Assembly (NCBI GenBank): GCA_964016885.1
Contig: OZ024744.1
Span: forward strand, 27,174,108 to 27,238,107
DNA length: 64,000 nucleotides
Reading direction: 5' to 3'
Origin: Eledone cirrhosa
Lineage: Eukaryota > Mollusca > Cephalopoda > Octopoda > Eledonidae
This document shows, in pieces, positions 1 through 11,967 of the stretch. Positions within the stretch are counted from its first letter, which is position 1; every line of letters starts with the position of its first letter. A program made the position numbers and the translations under genes. The notes beneath the pieces are model-generated. The model was not told where the DNA came from and made no database searches. It saw only the letters and a program-made list of their open reading frames with translations.

Positions 1-79
1 TCAGTGCATGTGGTGGTAAGAAGGGAGGTAACCTTAGGGCCAAGGACACCAGAAGTCTCCACTGTTACGGCTAGGCATC
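1..79 (+). repeat. Representative 79-bp monomer
   Basis: This copy is close to the common form. Landmarks within the unit are: TCAGTGCATG at 1-10, GGTGGTAAG near 12-20, GAAGGGAGG at 20-28, the BstEII-type site GGTAACC at 27-33, TTAGGG at 34-39, GACACCAGAAG at 45-55, TCTCCACTG at 56-64, the only CpG at 68-69, and CTAGGCATC at 71-79. By hand count the common form (with CCAGGG) has 26 G, 17 C, 20 A and 16 T, that is 43 of 79 G+C. I see no clear shorter repeat inside the monomer, so 79 bp looks like the basic unit. The phase chosen here, starting at TCAG, is arbitrary. Confidence 0.95.
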
Positions 80-158
80 TCAGTGCATCTGGTGGTAAGA
101 AGGGAGGTAACCTTAGGGCCAGGGACACCAGAAGTCTCCACTGCTACGGCTAGGCATC

Positions 159-236
159 TCAGTGCATGTGGTGGTAAGAAGGAAGTAACCTTAGGGCCAG
201 GGACACCAGAAGTCTCCACTGTTACAGCTAGGCATC
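159..236 (+). repeat. 78-bp monomer variant (first of many)
   Basis: This copy reads AAGAAGGAAGTAACC where the common form reads AAGAAGGGAGGTAACC, so one base is missing and the BstEII-type site is lost. The same shortened form recurs at set places in the higher-order units, for example near 495, 3,180, 5,310, 6,415, 7,200, 23,060, 25,035 and 43,030. It is therefore an inherited variant rather than scattered error. Other 78-bp types exist: GTAAAAGGGAGG near 21,878 and 32,138, AAGAGGGAGG near 42,235 and 49,730, AAGAATGAGG near 23,456 and 47,690, and GGGCAGGGAC near 41,310 and 42,965. Confidence 0.9.
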
Positions 237-2260
237 TCAGTGCATGTGGTGGTAAGGAGGGAGGTAACCTTAGGGCCAGGCACACCAGAAGTCTCCACTG
301 TTACGGCTAGGCATTTCAGTGCATGTGGTGGTAAGAAGGGAAGTAACCTTAGGGCCAGGGACACCAGAAGTCTCCACTGTTACGGCTAGGCATCTCAGTG
401 CATGTGGTGGTAAGAAGGGAGGTAACCTTAGGGCCAGGGACACCAGAAGTCTCCACTGCTACGGCTAGGCATCTCAGTGCATGTGGTGGTAAGAAGGAAG
501 TAACCTTAGGGCCAGGGACACCAGAAGTCTCCACTGTTACGGCTAGGCATCTCAGTGCATGTGCTGGTAAGAAGGGAGGTAACCTTAGGGCCAGGGACTC
601 CAGAAGTGTCCACTGCTACGGTTAGGCATCTCAGTGCATGTGGTGGTAAGAAGGGAGGTAACCTTAAGGCCAGGGACACCAGAAGTCTCCAGTGTTACGG
701 CTAGGCATGTCAGTACATGTGGTGGTAAGACGGGAGGTAAACTTAGGGCCAGGGACACCAGAAGACTCCACTGTTACGGCTAGGCATGTCAGTGCATGTG
801 GTGGTAAGAAGGGAGCTAACCTTAGGGACAAAGACACCAGAAGTCTCCACTGTTACGGCTAGGCATGTCAGTGCATGTGGTGGTAAGAAGGGAGGTAACC
901 TTAGGGCCAGGGACACCAGAAGTCTCCACTACTACGGCTAGGCATCTCAGTGCCTGTGGTGGTAAGAAGGAAGTAACCTTAGGGCCAGGGACAACAGAAG
1001 TCTCCACTGTTACGGCTAGGCATCTCAGTGCATGTGGTGGTAAGGAGGGAGATAACCTTAGGGCCAGGCACACCAGAAGTCTCCACTGTTACGGCTAGGC
1101 ATCTCAGTGCATGTGGTGGTAAGAAGGGAGGTAACCTTAGGGCCAAGGACACCAGAAGTCTCCACTGTTACGGCTAGGCATCTCAGTGCATGTTGTGGTA
1201 AGAAGGGAGGTAACCTTAGGGCCAGGGACACCAGAAGACTCCACTGCTACGGCTAGGCATCCCAGTGCATGTGGTGGTAAGAAGGGAGGTAACCTTAGGG
1301 CCAAGGACACCAGAAGTCTCCACTGTTACGGCTAGGCATGTCAGTGCATGTGGTGGTAAGAAGGGAGCGAACCTTAGGGCCAGGGACGCCAGATGTCTCC
1401 ACTGTTACGGCTAGGCATCTCAGTGCATGTGGTGGTAAGAAGGGAGGGAACCTTAGGGCCAGGCACATCAGAAGTCTCCACTGCTACGGCTAGGCATCTC
1501 AGTGCATGTGGTGGTCAGAAAGGAGGTAATCTTAGTGCCAGGGACACCAGAAGTCTCCACTGTTACGGCTAGGCATGTCAGTGCGTGTGTTGGTAAGAAG
1601 GGAGGGAACCTTAGGGCCAGGGACACCAGAAGTCTCCACTGTTACGGCTAGGCATCTCAGTGCATGTGGTGGTAAGAAGGGAGGTAACCTTAAGGCCAGG
1701 GACACCAGAAGTCTCCAGTGTTACGGCTAGGCATCTCAGTGCATGTGGTGGTAAGAAGGGAAGGAACCTTAGGGCCAGGGACACCAGAAGTCTCCACTGT
1801 TACGGCTAGGCATCTCAGTGCATGTGGTAGTAAGAAGGGAGGGAACCTTAGGGCCAGGCACATCAGAAGTCTCCACTGCTACGGCTAGGCATCTCAGTGC
1901 ATGTGGTGGTAAGAAAGGAGGTAACCTTAGGTCCAGGGACACCAGAAGTCTCCACTGTTACGGCAAGGCATCTCAGTGCATGTGGTGGTAAGAAGGGAGG
2001 TAACCTTAGGGCCAGGGACACCAGAAGTCTACACTGTTACGGCTAGTTATATCAGTGCATGTTGTGGTAAGAAGGGAGGTAACCTTAGGGCCAGGGACAC
2101 CAGAAGACTCCACTGTTACGGCTAGGCATCTCAGTGCATGTGGTGGTAAGAAGGGAGGTAACCTTAGGTCCAAGGACACAAGAAGTCTCCACTGTTACGG
2201 CTAGGCATCTCAGTGCATGTGGTGGTAAGAAGGGAGGTAACCTTAGGGCCAGGGAGACCA

Positions 2261-4628
2261 GACGTCTCCACTGCTACGGCTAATCATCTCAGTGCATGTG
2301 GTGGTAAGAAGGGAGGTAACCTTAGGGCCAAGGACACCAGAAGTCTCCACTGTTACGCCTAGGCATCTCAGTGCATGTGGTGGTAAGAAGGGAGGTAACC
2401 TTAGGGCCAAGGACACCAGAAGTCTCCACTGCCACGGCTAGGCATCTCAGTGCATGTGGTGGTAAGAAGGAAGGTAACCATAGCGCCAGGGACACCAGAA
2501 GTCTCCACTGCTACGGCTAGGTATGTCAGTGCATGTGGTGGTAAGAAGGGAGGTAACCTTAGGGCCAGGGACACCAGAAGACTCCACTGTTACGGCTAGG
2601 CATGTCAGTGCATGTGGTGGTAAGGAGGGAGATAACCTTAGGGCCAAGGACACCAGAAGTCTCCACTGTTACAGCTAGGCATCTCAGTGCATGTGGTGGT
2701 AAGAAGGGAGGTAAGCTTAGGGCCAGGGACACCAGAAGTCTCCACTGTTACGGCTAGGCATGTCAGTGCATGTGGTGGTAAGAAGGGAGGTAACCTTAGC
2801 GCCAGGGACACCAGAAGACTCCACTGTTACGGCTAGGCATGTCAGTGCATGTGGTGGTAAGAAGGGAGGTAACCTTAGGGCCAGGGACACCAGAAGACTC
2901 CACTGTTACGGCTAGGCATGTCAGTGCATGTGGTGGTAAGGAGGGAGATAACCTTAGGGCCAAGGACACCAGAAGTCTCCACTGTTACAGCTAGGCATCT
3001 CAGTGCATGTGGTGGTAAGAAGGGAGGTAAGCTTAGGGCCAGGGACACCAGAAGTCTCCACTGTTACGGCTAGGCATCTCAGTGCATGAGGTGGTAAGAA
3101 GGGAGGTAACCTTAGGGCCAAGGACACCAGAAGTCTCCACTGTTACGGCTAGGCATCTCAGTGCATGTGGTGGTAAGAAGGAAGTAACCTTAGGGCCAGT
3201 GACACCAGAAGTCTCCACTGTTACGGCTAGGCATCTCAGTGCATGTGGTGGTAAGGAGGGAGGTAACCTTAGGGCCAGGCACACCAGAAGTCTCCACTGT
3301 TACGGCTAGGCATTTCAGTGCATGTGGTGGTAAGAAGGGAAGTAACCTTAGGGCCAGGGACACCAGAAGTCTCCACTGTTACGGCTAGGCATCTCAGTGC
3401 ATGAGGTGGTAAGAAGGGAGGTAACCTTAGGGCCAAGGACACCAGAAGTCTCCACTGTTACGGCTAGGCATCTCAGTGCATGTGGTGGTAAGAAGGGAGG
3501 TAACCATAGGGCCAGGGACACCAGAAGACTCCACTGCTACGGCTAGGCATCTCAGTGCATGTGGTGGTAAGAAGGGAGGTAACCTGAGGGCCAAGGACAC
3601 CAGAAGTCTCCACTGTTACGGCTAGGCATGTCAGTGCATGTGGTGGTAAGAAGGGAGGGAACCTTAGGGCCAGGGACACCAGAAGTCTCCACTGCTACGG
3701 CTAGGCATCTCAGTGCATGTGGTGGTAAGAAGGAAGTAACCTTAGGGCCAGGGACACCAGAAGTCTCCACTGTTACGGCTAGGCATCTCAGTGCATGTGG
3801 TGGTAAGGAGGGAGGTAACCTTAGGGCCAGGCACACCAGAAGTCTCCACTGTTACGGCTAGGCATTTCAGTGCATGTGGTGGAAAGAAGGGAAGTAACCT
3901 TAGGGCCAGGGACACCAGAAGTCTCCACTGTTACGGCTAGGCATCTCAGTGCATGTGGTGGTAAGAAGGGAGGTAACCTTAGGGCCAGGGACACCAGAAG
4001 TCTCCACTGCTACGGCTAGGCATCTCAGTGCCTGTGGTGGTAAGAAGGGAGGGAAACTTAGGTCCAGGGACACCAGAAGTCTCCACTGCTACGGCTAGGC
4101 ATCTCAGTTCATGTGGTGGTAAGTAGGGAGGTAACCTTAGGGCCAAGGACACCAGAAGTCTCCACTGTTACGGCTAGGCATCTCAGTGCATGTGGTGGTA
4201 AGAAGGGAGGTAACCTTAGGGCCAAGGACACCAGAAGTCTCCACTGCTACGGCTAGGCATCTCAGTGCATGTGGTGGTAAGAAGGGAGGTAACCTTAGGG
4301 CCAAGGACACCAGAAGTCTCCACTGCTACGGCTAGGCATCTCAGTGCATGTGGTGGTAAGAAGGGAGGTAACCTTAGGGCCAGGGACACCAGAAGTCTAC
4401 ACTGTTACGGCTAGTTATATCAGTGCATGTTGTGGTAAGAAGGGAGGTAACCTTAGGGCCAGGGACACCAGAAGACTCCACTGTTACGGCTAGGCATCTC
4501 AGTGCATGTGGTGGTAAGAAGGGAGGTAACCTTAGGTCCAAGGACACAAGAAGTCTCCACTGTTACGGCTAGGCATCTCAGTGCATGTGGTGGTAAGAAG
4601 GGAGGTAACCTTAGGGCCAGGGAGACCA
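2261..4628. repeat. 30-monomer higher-order unit A, copy 1 (2,368 bp)
   Basis: The unit is bounded by the GACGTC variants at 2,261 and 4,629. It carries two HindIII-creating variants (AAGCTT at 2,713 and 3,029) 316 bp apart, the sign of a four-monomer local duplication that defines type A against type B. A private GGAAAG variant lies at 3,881. The whole unit recurs at 9,600-11,967, an offset of 7,339 bp. Confidence 0.85.
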
Positions 4629-6995
4629 GACGTCTCCACTGCTACGGCTAATCATCTCAGTGCATGTGGTGGTAAGAAGGGAGGTAACCTAAGGGCCAAG
4701 GACACCAGAAGTCTCCACTGTTACGCCTAGGCATCTCAGTGCATGTGGTGGTAAGAAGGGAGGTAACCTTAGGGCCAAGGACACTAGAAGTCTCCACTGC
4801 CACGGCTAGGCATCTCAGTGCATGTGGTGGTAAGAAGGAAGGTAACCATAGCGCCAGGGACACCAGAAGTCTCCACTGCTACGGCTAGGTATGTCAGTGC
4901 ATGTGGTGGTAAGAAGGGAGGTAACCTTAGGGCCAAGGACACCAGAAGACTCCACTGTTACGGCTAGGCATGTCACTGCATGTGGTGGTAAGAAGGGAGG
5001 TAACCTTAGGGCCAGGGACACCAGAAGACTCCACTGTTACGGCTAGGCATGTCAGTGCATGTGGTGGTAAGGAGGGAGATAACCTTAGGGCCAAGGACAC
5101 CAGAAGTCTCCACTGTTACAGCTAGGCATCTCAGTGCATGTGGTGGTAAGAAGGGAGGTAAGCTTAGGGCCAGGGACACCAGAAGTCTCCACTGTTACGG
5201 CTAGGCATCTCAGTGCATGAGGTGGTAAGAAGGGAGGTAACCTTAGGGCCAAGGACACCAGAAGTCTCCACTGTTACGGCTAGGCATCTCAGTGCATGTG
5301 GTGGTAAGAAGGAAGTAACCTTAGGGCCAGTGACACCAGAAGTCTCCACTGTTACGGCTAGGCATCTCAGTGCATGTGGTGGTAAGGAGGGAGGTAACCT
5401 TAGGGCCAGGCACACCAGAAGTCTCCACTGTTACGGCTAGGCATTTCAGTGCATGTGGTGGTAAGAAGGGAAGTAACCTTAGGGCCAGGGACACCAGAAG
5501 TCTCCACTGTTACGGCTAGGCATCTCAGTGCATGAGGTGGTAAGAAGGGAGGTAACCTTAGGGCCAAGGACACCAGAAGTCTCCACTGTTACGGCTAGGC
5601 ATCTCAGTGCATGTGGTGGTAAGAAGGGAGGTAACCTTAGGGCCAGGGACACCAGAAGACTCCACTGCTACGGCTAGGCATCTCAGTGCATGTGGTGGTA
5701 AGAAGGGAGGTAACCTTAGGGCCAAGGACACCAGAAGTCTCCACTGTTACGGCTAGGCATGTCAGTGCATGTGGTGGTAAGAAGGGAGGGAAACTTAGGG
5801 CCAGGGACACCAGAAGTCTCCACTGTTACGGCTAGGCATCTCAGTGCATGTGGTGGTAAGAAGGGAGGTAACCTTAGGGCCAAGGACACCAGAAGTCTCC
5901 ACTGTTACGGCTAGGCATCTCAGTGCATCTGGTGGTAAGAAGGGAGGTAACCTTAGGGCCAGGGACACCAGAAGTCTCCACTGCTACGGCTAGGCATCTC
6001 AGTGCATGTGGTGGTAAGAAGGAAGTAACCTTAGGGCCAGGGACACCAGAAGTCTCCACTGTTACGGCTAGGCATCTCAGTGCATGTGGTGGTAAGGAGG
6101 GAGGTAACCTTAGGGCCAGGCACACCAGAAGTCTCCACTGTTACGGCTAGGCATTTCAGTGCATGTGGTGGTAAGAAGGGAAGTAACCTTAGGGCCAGCG
6201 ACACCAGAAGTCTCCACTGTTACGGCTAGGCATCTCAGTGCATGTGGTGGTAAGAAGGGAGGTAACCTTAGGGCCAAGGACACCAGAAGTCTCCACTGTT
6301 ACGGCTAGGCATCTCAGTGCATGTGGTGGTAAGAAGGGAGGTAACCTTAGGGCCAGGGACACCAGAAGTCTCCACTGCTACGGCTAGGCATCTCAGTGCA
6401 TGTGGTGGTAAGAAGGAAGTAACCTTAGGGCCAGTGACACCAGAAGTCTCCACTGTTACGGCTAGGCATCTCAGTGCATGTGGTGGTAAGGAGGGAGGTA
6501 ACCTTAGGGCCAAGGACACCAGAAGTCTCCACTGTTACGGCTAGGCATCTCAGTGCATGTGGTGGTAAGAAGGGAGGTAACCTTAGGGCCAAGGACACCA
6601 GAAGTCTCCACTGCTACGGCTAGGCATCTCAGTGCATGTGGTGGTAAGAAGGGAGGTAACCTTAGGGCCAGGGACAGCAGAAGTCTCCACTGCTACGGCT
6701 AGGCATCTCAGTGCATGTGGTGGTAAGAAGGGAGGTAACCTTAGGGCCAGGGACACCAGAAGTCTACACTGTTACGGCTAGTTATATCAGTGCATTTTGT
6801 GGTAAGAAGGGAGGTAACCTTAGGGCCAGGGACACCAGAAGACTCCACTGTTACGGCTAGGCATCTCAGTGCATGTGGTGGTAAGAAGGGAGGTAACCTT
6901 AGGTCCAAGGACACAAGAAGTCTCCACTGTTACGGCTAGGCATCTCAGTGCATGTGGTGGTAAGAAGGGAGGTAACCTTAGGGCCAGGGAGACCA
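4629..6995. repeat. 30-monomer higher-order unit B, copy 1 (2,367 bp)
   Basis: The unit runs between the GACGTC variants at 4,629 and 6,996. It has a single AAGCTT (5,160). Other markers are CCTAAGGG (near 4,687), GTCACTGCATG (near 4,971), GCATCTGG (near 5,926), CCAGCGACACC (near 6,196) and GCATTTTGTGG (near 6,793). It recurs at 11,968-14,334 (offset 7,339), and a close relative occurs at 17,335-19,701. Confidence 0.85.
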
Positions 6996-9599
6996 GACGT
7001 CTCCACTGCTACGGCTAATCATCTCAGTGCATGTGGTGGTAAGAAGGGAGGTAACCTAAGGGCCAAGGACACCAGAAGTCTCCACTGTTACGGCTAGGCA
7101 TCTCAGTGCATGTGGTGGTAAGAAGGGAGGTAACCTTAGGGCCAGGGACACCAGAAGTCTCCACTGCTACGGCTAGGCATCTCAGTGCATGTGGTGGTAA
7201 GAAGGAAGTAACCTTAGGGCCAGGGACACCAGAAGTCTCCACTGTTACAGCTAGGCATCTCAGTGCATGTGGTGGTAAGGAGGGAGGTAACCTTAGGGCC
7301 AGGCACACCAGAAGTCTCCACTGTTACGGCTAGGCATTTCAGTGCATGTGGTGGTAAGAAGGGAAGTAACCTTAGGGCCAGGGACACCAGAAGTCTCCAC
7401 TGTTACGGCTAGGCATCTCAGTGCATGTGGTGGTAAGAAGGGAGGTAACCTTAGGGCCAGGGACACCAGAAGTCTCCACTGCTACGGCTAGGCATCTCAG
7501 TGCATGTGGTGGTAAGAAGGAAGTAACCTTAGGGCCAGGGACACCAGAAGTCTCCACTGTTACGGCTAGGCATCTCAGTGCATGTGCTGGTAAGAAGGGA
7601 GGTAACCTTAGGGCCAGGGACTCCAGAAGTGTCCACTGCTACGGTTAGGCATCTCAGTGCATGTGGTGGTAAGAAGGGAGGTAACCTTAAGGCCAGGGAC
7701 ACCAGAAGTCTCCAGTGTTACGGCTAGGCATGTCAGTACATGTGGTGGTAAGACGGGAGGTAAACTTAGGGCCAGGGACACCAGAAGACTCCACTGTTAC
7801 GGCTAGGCATGTCAGTGCATGTGGTGGTAAGAAGGGAGCTAACCTTAGGGACAAAGACACCAGAAGTCTCCACTGTTACGGCTAGGCATGTCAGTGCATG
7901 TGGTGGTAAGAAGGGAGGTAACCTTAGGGCCAGGGACACCAGAAGTCTCCACTACTACGGCTAGGCATCTCAGTGCCTGTGGTGGTAAGAAGGAAGTAAC
8001 CTTAGGGCCAGGGACAACAGAAGTCTCCACTGTTACGGCTAGGCATCTCAGTGCATGTGGTGGTAAGGAGGGAGATAACCTTAGGGCCAGGCACACCAGA
8101 AGTCTCCACTGTTACGGCTAGGCATCTCAGTGCATGTGGTGGTAAGAAGGGAGGTAACCTTAGGGCCAAGGACACCAGAAGTCTCCACTGTTACGGCTAG
8201 GCATCTCAGTGCATGTTGTGGTAAGAAGGGAGGTAACCTTAGGGCCAGGGACACCAGAAGACTCCACTGCTACGGCTAGGCATCCCAGTGCATGTGGTGG
8301 TAAGAAGGGAGGTAACCTTAGGGCCAAGGACACCAGAAGTCTCCACTGTTACGGCTAGGCATGTCAGTGCATGTGGTGGTAAGAAGGGAGCGAACCTTAG
8401 GGCCAGGGACGCCAGATGTCTCCACTGTTACGGCTAGGCATCTCAGTGCATGTGGTGGTAAGAAGGGAGGGAACCTTAGGGCCAGGCACATCAGAAGTCT
8501 CCACTGCTACGGCTAGGCATCTCAGTGCATGTGGTGGTCAGAAAGGAGGTAATCTTAGTGCCAGGGACACCAGAAGTCTCCACTGTTACGGCTAGGCATG
8601 TCAGTGCGTGTGTTGGTAAGAAGGGAGGGAACCTTAGGGCCAGGGACACCAGAAGTCTCCACTGTTACGGCTAGGCATCTCAGTGCATGTGGTGGTAAGA
8701 AGGGAGGTAACCTTAAGGCCAGGGACACCAGAAGTCTCCAGTGTTACGGCTAGGCATCTCAGTGCATGTGGTGGTAAGAAGGGAAGGAACCTTAGGGCCA
8801 GGGACACCAGAAGTCTCCACTGTTACGGCTAGGCATCTCAGTGCATGTGGTAGTAAGAAGGGAGGGAACCTTAGGGCCAGGCACATCAGAAGTCTCCACT
8901 GCTACGGCTAGGCATCTCAGTGCATGTGGTGGTAAGAAAGGAGGTAACCTTAGGTCCAGGGACACCAGAAGTCTCCACTGTTACGGCAAGGCATCTCAGT
9001 GCATGTGGTGGTAAGAAGGGAGGTAACCTTAGGGCCAGGGACACCAGAAGTCTCCACTGCTACGACTAGGCATCTCAGTGCCTGTGGAGGTAAGAAGGGA
9101 GGGAAACTTAGGTCCAGGGACACCAGAAGTCTCCACTGCTACGGCTAGGCATCTCAGTTCATGTGGTGGTAAGAAGGGAGGTAACCTTAGGGCCAAGGAC
9201 ACCAGAAGTCTCCACTGTTACGGCTAGGCATCTCAGTGCATGTGGTGGTAAGAAGGGAGGTAACCTTAGGGCCAGGGACAGCAGAAGTCTCCACTGCTAC
9301 GGCTAGGCATCTCAGTGCATGTGGTGGTAAGAAGGGAGGTAACCTTAGGGCCAGGGACACCAGAAGTCTACACTGTTACGGCTAGTTATATCAGTGCATG
9401 TTGTGGTAAGAAGGGAGGTAACCTTAGGGCCAGGGACACCAGAAGACTCCACTGTTACGGCTAGGCATCTCAGTGCATGTGGTGGTAAGAAGGGAGGTAA
9501 CCTTAGGTCCAAGGACACAAGAAGTCTCCACTGTTACGGCTAGGCATCTCAGTGCATGTGGTGGTAAGAAGGGAGGTAACCTTAGGGCCAGGGAGACCA
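6996..9599. repeat. Higher-order unit C, copy 2 (33 monomers, 2,604 bp)
   Basis: After a junction near 7,056-7,111 this unit repeats the start of the window in the same order, so the C-A-B super-unit begins again here. It is four monomers longer than copy 1 because of a block at about 9,058-9,373. Confidence 0.85.
9058..9373. repeat. Four-monomer (316-bp) insertion/deletion block in unit C copy 2
   Basis: The offset between the two C units changes from 7,023 to 7,339 bp across this block, a difference of exactly four monomers. The block contains TACGACTAGG, CCTGTGGAGG, GGAAACTTAGGTCC, CAGTTCATG and GACAGCAG variants. A similar run of variants occurs near 4,000-4,140 in unit A. It could be a gain here or a loss in copy 1. 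The similarity to unit A makes either an exchange with A or a deletion possible. Confidence 0.75.
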
Positions 9600-11967
9600 G
9601 ACGTCTCCACTGCTACGGCTAATCATCTCAGTGCATGTGGTGGTAAGAAGGGAGGTAACCTTAGGGCCAAGGACACCAGAAGTCTCCACTGTTACGCCTA
9701 GGCATCTCAGTGCATGTGGTGGTAAGAAGGGAGGTAACCTTAGGGCCAAGGACACCAGAAGTCTCCACTGCCACGGCTAGGCATCTCAGTGCATGTGGTG
9801 GTAAGAAGGAAGGTAACCATAGCGCCAGGGACACCAGAAGTCTCCACTGCTACGGCTAGGTATGTCAGTGCATGTGGTGGTAAGAAGGGAGGTAACCTTA
9901 GGGCCAGGGACACCAGAAGACTCCACTGTTACGGCTAGGCATGTCAGTGCATGTGGTGGTAAGGAGGGAGATAACCTTAGGGCCAAGGACACCAGAAGTC
10001 TCCACTGTTACAGCTAGGCATCTCAGTGCATGTGGTGGTAAGAAGGGAGGTAAGCTTAGGGCCAGGGACACCAGAAGTCTCCACTGTTACGGCTAGGCAT
10101 GTCAGTGCATGTGGTGGTAAGAAGGGAGGTAACCTTAGCGCCAGGGACACCAGAAGACTCCACTGTTACGGCTAGGCATGTCAGTGCATGTGGTGGTAAG
10201 AAGGGAGGTAACCTTAGGGCCAGGGACACCAGAAGACTCCACTGTTACGGCTAGGCATGTCAGTGCATGTGGTGGTAAGGAGGGAGATAACCTTAGGGCC
10301 AAGGACACCAGAAGTCTCCACTGTTACAGCTAGGCATCTCAGTGCATGTGGTGGTAAGAAGGGAGGTAAGCTTAGGGCCAGGGACACCAGAAGTCTCCAC
10401 TGTTACGGCTAGGCATCTCAGTGCATGAGGTGGTAAGAAGGGAGGTAACCTTAGGGCCAAGGACACCAGAAGTCTCCACTGTTACGGCTAGGCATCTCAG
10501 TGCATGTGGTGGTAAGAAGGAAGTAACCTTAGGGCCAGTGACACCAGAAGTCTCCACTGTTACGGCTAGGCATCTCAGTGCATGTGGTGGTAAGGAGGGA
10601 GGTAACCTTAGGGCCAGGCACACCAGAAGTCTCCACTGTTACGGCTAGGCATTTCAGTGCATGTGGTGGTAAGAAGGGAAGTAACCTTAGGGCCAGGGAC
10701 ACCAGAAGTCTCCACTGTTACGGCTAGGCATCTCAGTGCATGAGGTGGTAAGAAGGGAGGTAACCTTAGGGCCAAGGACACCAGAAGTCTCCACTGTTAC
10801 GGCTAGGCATCTCAGTGCATGTGGTGGTAAGAAGGGAGGTAACCATAGGGCCAGGGACACCAGAAGACTCCACTGCTACGGCTAGGCATCTCAGTGCATG
10901 TGGTGGTAAGAAGGGAGGTAACCTGAGGGCCAAGGACACCAGAAGTCTCCACTGTTACGGCTAGGCATGTCAGTGCATGTGGTGGTAAGAAGGGAGGGAA
11001 CCTTAGGGCCAGGGACACCAGAAGTCTCCACTGCTACGGCTAGGCATCTCAGTGCATGTGGTGGTAAGAAGGAAGTAACCTTAGGGCCAGGGACACCAGA
11101 AGTCTCCACTGTTACGGCTAGGCATCTCAGTGCATGTGGTGGTAAGGAGGGAGGTAACCTTAGGGCCAGGCACACCAGAAGTCTCCACTGTTACGGCTAG
11201 GCATTTCAGTGCATGTGGTGGAAAGAAGGGAAGTAACCTTAGGGCCAGGGACACCAGAAGTCTCCACTGTTACGGCTAGGCATCTCAGTGCATGTGGTGG
11301 TAAGAAGGGAGGTAACCTTAGGGCCAGGGACACCAGAAGTCTCCACTGCTACGGCTAGGCATCTCAGTGCCTGTGGTGGTAAGAAGGGAGGGAAACTTAG
11401 GTCCAGGGACACCAGAAGTCTCCACTGCTACGGCTAGGCATCTCAGTTCATGTGGTGGTAAGTAGGGAGGTAACCTTAGGGCCAAGGACACCAGAAGTCT
11501 CCACTGTTACGGCTAGGCATCTCAGTGCATGTGGTGGTAAGAAGGGAGGTAACCTTAGGGCCAAGGACACCAGAAGTCTCCACTGCTACGGCTAGGCATC
11601 TCAGTGCATGTGGTGGTAAGAAGGGAGGTAACCTTAGGGCCAAGGACACCAGAAGTCTCCACTGCTACGGCTAGGCATCTCAGTGCATGTGGTGGTAAGA
11701 AGGGAGGTAACCTTAGGGCCAGGGACACCAGAAGTCTACACTGTTACGGCTAGTTATATCAGTGCATGTTGTGGTAAGAAGGGAGGTAACCTTAGGGCCA
11801 GGGACACCAGAAGACTCCACTGTTACGGCTAGGCATCTCAGTGCATGTGGTGGTAAGAAGGGAGGTAACCTTAGGTCCAAGGACACAAGAAGTCTCCACT
11901 GTTACGGCTAGGCATCTCAGTGCATGTGGTGGTAAGAAGGGAGGTAACCTTAGGGCCAGGGAGACCA
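9600..11967. repeat. 30-monomer higher-order unit A, copy 2 (2,368 bp)
   Basis: This is copy 2 of unit A. Its AAGCTT sites lie at 10,052 and 10,368 and its GGAAAG variant at 11,220, each exactly 7,339 bp after the copy-1 position. I saw no differences from copy 1 when comparing rare variants, but the comparison was not made base by base. Confidence 0.85.

Larger units (their letters stand above)
1..2260. repeat. Higher-order unit C, copy 1 (left-truncated by window)
   Basis: This stretch matches 7,024-9,599 at an offset of 7,023 bp up to about 2,040 and 7,339 bp afterwards. Shared rare variants include CATGTGCTGG (near 560), AGACGGGAGG (near 730), GGGACAAAGACACC (near 826), GAGCGAACC (near 1,366), GACGCCAGATG (near 1,386) and GTGGTCAGAAAGG (near 1,513). 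Its full length would be 29 monomers, so only about 28 bp lie outside the window. It lacks four monomers present in the second copy. At 80-158 it carries GCATCTGG, a variant of the B-type unit, so a small exchange may have touched its first two monomers. Confidence 0.85.

Noticed and set aside
1..79. Splice-donor-like GGTAAG and acceptor-like CTAG in each monomer
   Set aside because: Such short matches are expected by chance in any repeat. There is no exon-like open frame around them and no evidence of transcription.
1..79. E-box-like CATGTG in each monomer as a binding site
   Set aside because: The six-base CANNTG pattern is too common to support a binding site, and it varies (CATCTG, CATGAG, CATTTG) without any visible constraint.
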